From the NCBI GenBank assembly GCA_014905825.1, contig JACGCN010000025.1, forward strand, positions 434,001 to 498,000: a stretch of 64,000 nucleotides of DNA. Direction: 5' to 3'. Both the position numbers and the translations under genes were made by a program. The notes below the pieces were generated by a model, which saw only the letters and a list, made by a program, of their open reading frames with translations, was not told the DNA's origin and did not search any database. Within the stretch, counting starts at the first letter, position 1; every line of letters begins with the position of its first letter. Shown here in pieces: positions 56,501 to 64,000 of this stretch. This stretch comes from Lyophyllum atratum (lineage: Eukaryota; Basidiomycota; Agaricomycetes; Agaricales; Lyophyllaceae).

Positions 56501-59500
56501 ATGGACTTTTTCACCGCCGTTCACCAAGGCCAGCAGCCCCCCGCCCCCACCGACGACCCCGATGTCGCTGTCTTCGCCGGCGCCATTGCGTCGCGCTACG
56601 GTGCCGCCGATGCTACTACAATACTGCGAGCACGCCTCACTCCTGTAACGGAGATCCCAATGCCGTTGCCAATGCCGGAGTCCACTCTGGCCAACATGTC
56701 GCTAGCCCCAACGACGACCTCGCCATTCAAGCCCGTCGTCGCTGCTGATATTTCCGAATTTATTATTGACCCCCACACTCTCATCGTCGATATCCGACCC
56801 CATGCAGCCTATAACGATGCCCGTCTCCCACGTGCTCTCTCACTCTCCGTCCCCTCTACTCTGCTCAAGCGGCCCCTCTTCTCTCTCGAGCGACTAGCAG
56901 CAATGCTCCCGTCACCTTCCGATCGCACACGCTTCACAGCCTTTCGTGAATTCGCCCGCATAGTAGTCTACGACGCCGATGCCGTCCACATCCCGGAGTC
57001 GTCGAATATCCACGGCCTCCTGCGCAAATTTAAGGCTGCAGCATACCCCGGAGAACTCTCGTGGATCCGCGGCGGCTTTCAGGGCGTCTGGCGGGAGCAG
57101 CGACATCTCGTCGACACCGGTCCCCAGGCCAAGGACCAGGACGAAGACGATGATCAGGACTCTGGCCCGGCCCTTGCAGCCTCCCCCGCGCCTCCCGCGG
57201 TCCTTCGGACAAAGCACCTACCAATGTCTGCCTTCTCACTCTCCTCAACCACCGCTTCACAAGACGCCGCAGGTCCCAAGCGGCGCCCCCAAACCTCCCA
57301 CCGCTCCTCCATGTCCATGCATATGTCGCTCCCGATGCCGACATCACAGCCTATCGCGCGGCCAGCGATCAACCCCTTCTTCGACACCATCCGTCAGAAC
57401 TTCGAGCTTTCACATGGCATCACCGAGCGCATCCCATTGCGCCTTCCTGCCCGCGTCCGTCGCAGGATCGCAGACCTCCCTTTCCCGTGGCTTCGGGAGA
57501 TCGCTTTACGCGCGGATAAAAAACCCCATATACTCCGCCCGCACCATCGGCCCTCCACACTCTCAATATCCCATCCCCGTCTAAAGCGGGGTCTCCCACC
57601 GCACCTCGCCCCACGCTCGCATCCCCCGACCTCATCATCTTCGGACTCCTCCTCGTCTCTTTCAGACTCGTCGGACTCGGATGCGGTACCCACGCCTGCA
57701 TTTATCGAGGAGGGCACCGAGGCACTCGCGATGCAATTCTACCGCATCGAGCTGGCCGAGCAGCGCCGCCTCATGGGTGTCATGGAGCATCACTCCAAGG
57801 AGAGCGGCCGGTTTGTCATCGATGGAGTATACGAGGAGACGCATGCCAGTCTCGTGTTTCCGTTCAGTATCACCGCGGGTGTGGAGAAAGGAGCGAAGAA
57901 TCGGTATGTGCCTGCATGTTCTGCGTGATTAAGACTATTTCTCAATATAACACAGGTATCGAAACATATGGCCTTTTGAGCATGCGCGGGTGCGTCTGGA
58001 CATCAAGAGACCGAGAGAAGGTACCGACAAGAGCAAGACTAAGAACAGAGGGATGAATGACGACGACGATTATGTAAACGCTTCATACGTGCAGCCTTTG
58101 GGCACGAACAGGCGGTACATCGCAACACAGGGCCCACTCGATGCCACTTTTGACGACTTCTGGCGGTACGTCTCCCTCGCCTCTCCCACAAACAAGAAAC
58201 AAATCTGACTCTGATACCAGACTAACCTGGGAACAAAATGTTCACGTCATCGTCATGCTCACCAAGGAGATCGAGGGGTCCATGGTAAAGTGCGGCGCGT
58301 ACTGGGCTGACACCAAGCACCCCGAGCCCCACCGCGCCTTCGGCCCCCTCCGCCTCACACTTGTCAGCAAGGTCGGGCTCCCCGCAGGCATCGACCTCAT
58401 GCACGAGGACCCCGAGAGCGCAGGTGTCTCTACCCAGGACGGGGGCGGGCCCCCAGGCGGATTCGCATTTCCTCCCCAAAGTGCATCAATCGCGCATCAT
58501 ACCCCCCTCAGCCGGAAACGCCGCGTATCGACGATCAAGCGGACGTTCACGCTCTCACACGTGGGGTACCCGCATCTCGGCGCGCGTACCGTGGTACAGC
58601 TGCAGTACCTTGATTGGCCGGATATGAACGTGCCCGACGATGCGCGGGGGGTGCTGGATCTCGTGAAGGAGCTGGAGAGTGCGGTGTCGGAGACTGATCA
58701 TTGTGTGAGTCCCGTACCGGCGAGTCCGCTGGAGGATGAGGAGGTTGGTAAAGATGGAGGGGGGAAGAAGGTTATGCAGATGGACCCGGGGAGTGGGATT
58801 GCGAGGCATGCGCTTGGGGGGTGTAGGCCGGTGCTGTTGCATTGTAGTGCGGGCGTGGGGAGGACGGGGGGGTTCATTGCGGTGGATGCGGTGCTGGACG
58901 CGGTGAGGCGGGAGATGCAGTGGGAGAAGGAGGTGGGGAAGGCGGCCGCGGAGAAGGAAAAAGAAAGGCAGGTCGGGGAGGCGTCGGTATCTGCGATGGA
59001 TGTTGATGAGCTTCCGAGTGTCGTGGCTCCAGGTGGTCAAAACCATGATGGCATGGTAACAGTTCCCCTCCATGTAGCCGGCAACTCTTCCTTGGGTACA
59101 GACGCTGGTGACAGTGTCGACTCCAAGGAAGGGTTTGTGGTGCATGTCCCCGCTGTCGTCGTTCCCACCTCCGCACCGCCATCAGACACGCTCCTTGCCA
59201 TAGCCGATGTTCCACTCACGGACACGCGCACACCCATGCAGGCAGAGATGCAGGTCGACGGCGACGAGGCGAGGTCTGAACAGGCGGAGGTGCGTCCGAA
59301 CACGCTGACTCGGTGGGCCGAAGGCGTGTCGGGCTCCTACGAGTCTGCCGTGTCTGGATCAAGACCGGCGTCGGTGTCAGGCTCGAGTCATGCTTCGCCC
59401 TCTTCGGTATCTCCACCACCTCCACCGTGCGGTTATGCATCGTCGAGTCGCGTACCAATACCACTTGCTCCCCCCGAAACACGACAGCAGCATCAATTCC

Positions 59501-60933
59501 CTCCAGCCCATAAGATGGGTCCGCCGACCTCTTCCACCTCAGACTCATCAGTGTCCACATTCCCCTCCATCTCCGATTCAGAAGGCAGTCCTCGCACTGG
59601 GACGAAGCGCCCGCGCGGCGGGAGCGGTAGAGGGTTTGGGGTTGCGCGGTATCGCGGGACCTCCTCGTTGGAGACTTCAGTGTCCGGCGCGTCTAACAGG
59701 GGCGACAAGTGGCAGGAACAGGAACAGGAAGTGCCACAGCCAGCAGCCATGCAGGAGCAGCCGGGGCAGCGGTTCAGGACGATCTCTGCGCCACAACCGC
59801 AGGCACGAGCTCAGGGACGGCCGAAGTTCCCACTTTCACAAGGGCTGAGTGGGGCTGGCGGGAGTGTGGGCTCGTCGCCGCTTGCGAGGTCTGGGAGCGG
59901 AGCTCGAGAACAACGACAGCAGATGGATGGGCAGCGTAAGGCGGAGAACCACAAAGCATCTAGCTATAGCGGGGCAGCAGTGCATGCACCCCATCTTATC
60001 CCCGGCCCACGTCCCCTCTCTCGTTCCTCGCCACCCCTTACCGCACCTGGCGCACCCGAACTTTCTCGTGCAGACCCGTCACCCCCGCCCTTGGCTTATG
60101 CCCGAGACCCGCGTGTCTCATCCAGTTTCCCAGAACGCCCTGCGACAACGGTGGACTACAAGGAGCCGAGAGCGCTGCATGGTGCGCGAGAGGCGCCGGT
60201 CGCGCTGAGTGCATTTGAGGAGCCCATCTGGGAGGTGTTGCAGGACATGCGTGAGCAGCGCATGAGCTTGTGTCAGAGTTTGAGGCAGTATGTGTTTGTG
60301 CATGCTGCGATTATTGAAGGGGCGTTGTGGGTTGTGGACGAGGAGCGGGAGAAGGAGAGCAGAGAGAATGGGGAGGTGGGGAGGGAGGATCAGGAGATGA
60401 TGGTGGCGGGGCTTGTAGAAGCGGAGGAGAAGGAGCGGGAGGCGGAGAGCAGGCGATCGGGCTTACCTCCCGCGCTTTCGAGCGCCAACACTTCGTTCAA
60501 TTTCACCAGACATGCATCGAGCAGCAAGACTACATCTCCGTCGCCCTGGGATCCCCAGCTAGTCTCGTCACCAATGCGTGGTGTGTCTCGACCGTCTCTT
60601 CCGCCGCTTTCCCTGCCTCCTGTACCCCAGATCCACGCGTTCAATAGCACCAGCAGTGGCGTCATGAGTGATTCTGGCTCTACGTCGTCCACTGGGAAGC
60701 GTGGCGCGAGCCCGACGGAGTTGCTGAAGGAGGGCAAGAAGGGCGAGGTGCTGCTGTCGAAGCGGCCGAGCATCAAACGGAGACTGCAGCTGTCAAGTCC
60801 AATCGGGGAGACGGAGACAGGTATAGGGCGTGATGTGGGGAACGCTGGTCCTGGGACGGGGCCAACGGTTGGGGGCTCACCTCTGCAGCAGGTGTTGGGG
60901 ACGGTACCTTCTTCGCCCATGCCGTGCGAATAG
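56501..60933 (+). CDS. Rhodanese-PTP tyrosine phosphatase with split catalytic domain
   Basis: Three exons (56501-57903, 57956-58165, 58221-60933) give 1,441 residues. An N-terminal rhodanese-like fold (about 84-200, IIDPHTLIVDIRPHAAYNDA to WIRGGFQGVWRE) has ARIVVYDAD where an active rhodanese has its Cys loop, so it is probably a docking domain as in yeast Pyp1-type and MAPK phosphatases. The PTP domain begins near 440: NRYRNIWPFEHARV, NASYVQPLG, QGPLDATFDDFWR, KCGAYW, then LDWPDMNVPD (WPD Asp near 672) and HCSAGVGRTGGF (catalytic Cys 746). The closing helices MREQRMSLCQSLRQYVFVHA lie at about 1214-1233, with Gln near 1223. Between Cys and Gln are 477 residues, against 47 in PTP1B. The insert and C-tail are Ser/Pro-rich. 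A MAPK substrate is inferred from the architecture. Confidence 0.9.
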
Positions 60934-61696
60934 CACCACTAATTAGCGTGATTCTGCTTTTCTTTTCTTTCTTCTTATGGCTTGCCTTTTCATTTCCTCT
61001 TCCACCTCCTGCTATTCTGTATACCTGTTTTTTCTCCCCCTTCTCAACTCCCTTGCTTGCTCTTTTCCTTGTACATTCCCCTGCTCAAATCAGCATTACC
61101 CATACTCCTGGAATAAAGACATCCATCGTCTTGATATACACACGTAAAATAAATGACGTCTAGTATCGTATCTTCATTCTTGTAGTTGTAGTGATAGCCA
61201 GTGCTATGTATTCCAAGTACTTAAATATCTTGGTAGCGCGGAATATTTGTATCTCATAATAGTTTCTTTTGTACTTACGAAATAAGAGATTCTTGCAGAC
61301 TCTGGATGAAGTGAACTATATGTAGATGTCTATTTTTAGATGACACTGATCTTACCGCTTACTGCCATCTGTGGAAACTGGACTTCGCTGTTCAGCCGCA
61401 TCACACATCCATCCAACTCTAGAATGAACTCCGCCTCAAACTCACGAGGCTTCAAACCACCCTCGGCCCCTTGATATGGGCGTCTAAGTCGTCAGCCAAG
61501 CACATTGGCCAGGCACGCATCAAGCCAGTGCATCTACGACAGGTCCCTAACAAGTCCCTAACGTTGCATCACATCCACCCTTGAAAGGATGGCGAGCGGC
61601 ATCCGTGACAATCGTACTTGACTAACCCAGAGGGTGCCCTGGACTTCGATTCTGGCTTTCTCCTCGCGTTTTAGCCTCGTTCTCCCACATTCGACG
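60934..61696. other. Intergenic, phosphatase / WW protein
   Basis: 763 bp. A T/C-rich tract just after the phosphatase stop (60950-61080) resembles a 3' UTR; the remainder is the next promoter. No gene or repeat supported. Confidence 0.45.
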
Positions 61697-63626
61697 ATGA
61701 ATCCAGTCAATCCCGATAGTCGACCTCTGCCTTCTGGCTGGAATCAACATTACGATCCCTCGTAAGCTCATAGCTTATACTATTCTTAAGGTGGTGTGCT
61801 GATGAATACCCGCAGAAGGAACACGTGGTGTGTAGCACACGAACGATTATTCCTTCGTCAAGTAACCATCTTGCAGGTACTATGTCTGCACAAACTTTAA
61901 ACCACCTCGCGTTTCAACCAATCATCCTCTCGGTCCTCTGCCTGGGCCTCGATCCCGGCCCCTCCCAACGCCGAATGTAACATCTGGAATGGACCGCTCG
62001 AATGGCCCTACTTTTCCGGTCGCCGAGTCCCCAGAGTATACGGCAGATCCTCCAAGTCCTCGGACATCCACGGTTCAACCCAAAGCCTCAAAGCTTTCGT
62101 TTGCCCAACAGTTGTATGCAAGTGCTGCAAAACCGAGCCAGGCCTACACTCCGCCCACCATTACTATTCCAAGTATGCCGACCCCTCCATTGTCCCCCCC
62201 GCCCAACTCAAACCATCGCCCGATGTCTATTCCACCTAACCCTCCTTTGCCCAGTAGCAGTGCATATGCTTCAGGCCATTATAGGGATTCTAGTATACAT
62301 ACTCCAGCTGTGTCGTCGCAACGCCCTCAGTCCCAGCACGGAACGCGCGATCCGCACCATTCCCTTCATTCACCTCCGTCTCACCACAACAGCCACCTTG
62401 CGCCCCACAGGACACAATCATACCAACCCTTCCAAACGTCCCATCAGCAAAATTCTACCCCCGTCCGTGCATCGACCTACTCAGCGGGCATGATGTCAAA
62501 GCCAAAGGCCACCCCTAATCTTCTGACCACACTCCGACCGCCTCCCCATGGGAGACACGGACAACTACAGAACAAACCCGACACGACAGCGGCGCATCAG
62601 ACTTTCGCGACTCCTCCACACTTGCAGATACACCAATTTAATTCGAACGCGGACACATCTATCACTGCTACTATTCCATCATATCCTTCCCCACCCAACT
62701 CTGTATCCCCGTCATCCACGCTTGATACCGCAACCTACTTTTTTCAGCAACCTTTGCCCCCCACGCCCGTATCACCGCCACAGTTTGTTCAGCAAAACTA
62801 TATTCAACAAACGGAAGCTACTGCTGCAGCCGCAAGACCTCCACAGCAGCAGCAGCAAACGCCAACCTTTGGACAAACATTAGGCACTCTCGCTGCCGTC
62901 GCTGGGGGCGCTCTAGTAAACGGAGCTCTCACTGAAGACGGAAATTTCATCAGCTCTTTTGTGGATGCTTCGTCCAATCTTGGCACCCAAAATGGAGGGA
63001 ACAATGCTGATTATCAGTCCCTTCTCAATAGCTATGCGCAGCAGCAGCCAGCGCAGCCGCTCGGCGTCGACTATCAAACCCTCATCCAGATGCAACAGAC
63101 GCAGAACGATCAGCAACAAACAATATTGCAGATGAATTTTGCCCCAGTGCAGCCCATGGATTCTACATATATGGATGCATATAACGCCCAGCTGCAGGCC
63201 AGCCAACAACAATATCAATATCAAGCCGCTTTGGACGCCCAGGCGCAGATGAACGTCGCGGCTGCTCAGGAACAGCAGGCGCAAGCCATGCTACAGGCCT
63301 ATCAGCAGCAACAACAACAGCAACAACAGCTACTTCAGCTACAGTTGCAGCAGCAGCAACAGGCGGTGCAACAACAGCAAGCGGTACAGCAGCTGCTTCT
63401 GCAGCAACAACTCCAACAAGTGCAGGCCGTATATGGGCAACAACCCGCACTGCCGCAACAGGCTCAAGCTCCCCAGGGGACGCCATTGGGAAACTTGTTA
63501 AGGCTTGGCCACGCCTTGTCAACTTTCGCGTCGGACTCTGGCAACGGGGTCGATGTTGGAGCCTTGGACGGTGGAGATGGAGGGCTCATGTCGTTCTTTG
63601 GTGGTGATTTCACCTCGGATTCATAA
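61697..63626 (+). CDS. WW-domain protein with Gln-rich C-terminus
   Basis: Three exons join in phase: 61697-61761, 61816-61827 and 61877-63626, 608 residues. Exon 1 gives MNPVNPDSRPLPSGWNQHYD; the 12-nt exon 2 supplies RNT and most of the second Trp; exon 3 continues YYVCTNFKPPRVSTNHPLG. Together this is a WW domain (LPSGW...RNTWYYV...P) that binds Pro-rich or phospho-Ser/Pro ligands. The body is Pro/Ser/Thr/His-rich; from about residue 280 it carries a conserved-looking patch GTLAAVAGGALVNGALTEDG, then long Gln/Ala runs coded mostly by CAG/CAA, ending FFGGDFTSDS. WW plus Q-rich tail recalls fungal proteins such as Wwm1, but the role is unknown. Confidence 0.85.
63285..63425 (+). repeat. CAG/CAA-rich glutamine tract
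   Basis: Mixed CAG and CAA codons code several Gln runs with Leu interspersed near the end of the WW-protein gene. The mixture of codons makes the DNA less prone to slippage than a pure CAG run would be. Confidence 0.8.
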
Positions 63627-64000
63627 TGGGCCTATACTCGGGGATCTATGGTCAAGTGCTCGACATAATTTATACAAAGAGCTTCCCTGTATCTCTTACA
63701 GCTTTTGAACAACGTTTTTGGGTCTATGCTTGTCGTTGACGGACCACTGTGCGTTTTATAAATACACCGTACACATAGTCGTCCCCTTTTCAGGTTAGTA
63801 ACTGGCTATGGCGAGTGACTGACTTATGTTATGTGTCGGACGCTGAAACACGTATACTCAGATAGCCTAGGATGGAATTGGCCTTCTGTTAGTGACACAC
63901 CGACCCGCCACCGCCGATTTATAAAATAACATAGATAAATTGGCTGTCAAGCTGGTTAGGCGCTCCTCCACTCTTTCTAACATCTACATAATATTCTAGC
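63627..64000. other. Right-edge non-coding stretch
   Basis: 374 bp after the WW-protein stop with no open frame or repeat that I can support. Confidence 0.45.

Noticed and set aside
1..64000. CRISPR arrays, prophage, operons or rRNA
   Set aside because: Nothing of this kind is present; tandem repeats lack spacer diversity and genes are intron-rich eukaryotic.

Overview
The window is nuclear DNA of a filamentous basidiomycete, most likely an Agaricomycete. The evidence is densely intron-split genes with short introns (about 45-70 bp, GT..AG with a few GC..AG), little space between genes, and a core gene set seen throughout that class: Ssn6/Cyc8, a Snf2-type remodeller, Ku80, SRP68, Get3, Isa1, Brl1, SERF and a Yap1-type bZIP. 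A TET/JBP-like dioxygenase of the type expanded in mushroom genomes is also present. No rRNA, confident tRNA, plasmid or prokaryotic block was seen. Gene models were built by reading splice signals and reading frame by eye. Exon edges given exactly are those where phase and protein family agree; the others are approximate.

Layout. Positions 1-7.6 kb are accessory and repeat-rich: the 3' end of an unknown gene, a TET/JBP-like gene on the minus strand, a 138-bp higher-order minisatellite directly upstream of it, a small unknown gene whose first exon holds a 21-bp tandem repeat, a nine-copy 161-bp satellite with an internal palindrome, a 74-bp (2 x 37 bp) tandem array, and about 1.7 kb with no recognisable gene. 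From 7.6 to 28.2 kb come a BTB protein (-), a Trk potassium transporter (-), an ADAM metalloprotease (+), mitochondrial ClpP (-), nuclear-envelope Brl1/Brr6 (+), a Yap1-like redox regulator (-) and an Erf4-like palmitoylation partner (-). From 30 to 47 kb come Ssn6 (-), a 1,024-bp non-autonomous DNA transposon with a 7-bp target duplication, SERF (+), a Snf2/Sth1 ATPase (-) and Ku80 (+). From 47.7 to 64 kb come an O-methyltransferase (+), an intronless MNT-type nucleotidyltransferase (-), SRP68 (-), Get3 (+), Isa1 (+), a rhodanese-PTP phosphatase (+) and a Q-rich WW protein (+).

How the genes relate. Three close divergent pairs probably share promoters: ClpP/Brl1 (117 bp apart), Snf2/Ku80 (248 bp) and SRP68/Get3 (227 bp). 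The last joins the two main routes of protein targeting to the ER. The least ordinary observations are an 18-nt micro-exon ending at a GC donor that encodes the Get3 P-loop, a PTP domain split by about 430 extra residues, a 12-nt micro-exon in the WW domain, the intact transposon with its duplication, and the palindromic and nested tandem arrays near the left end.
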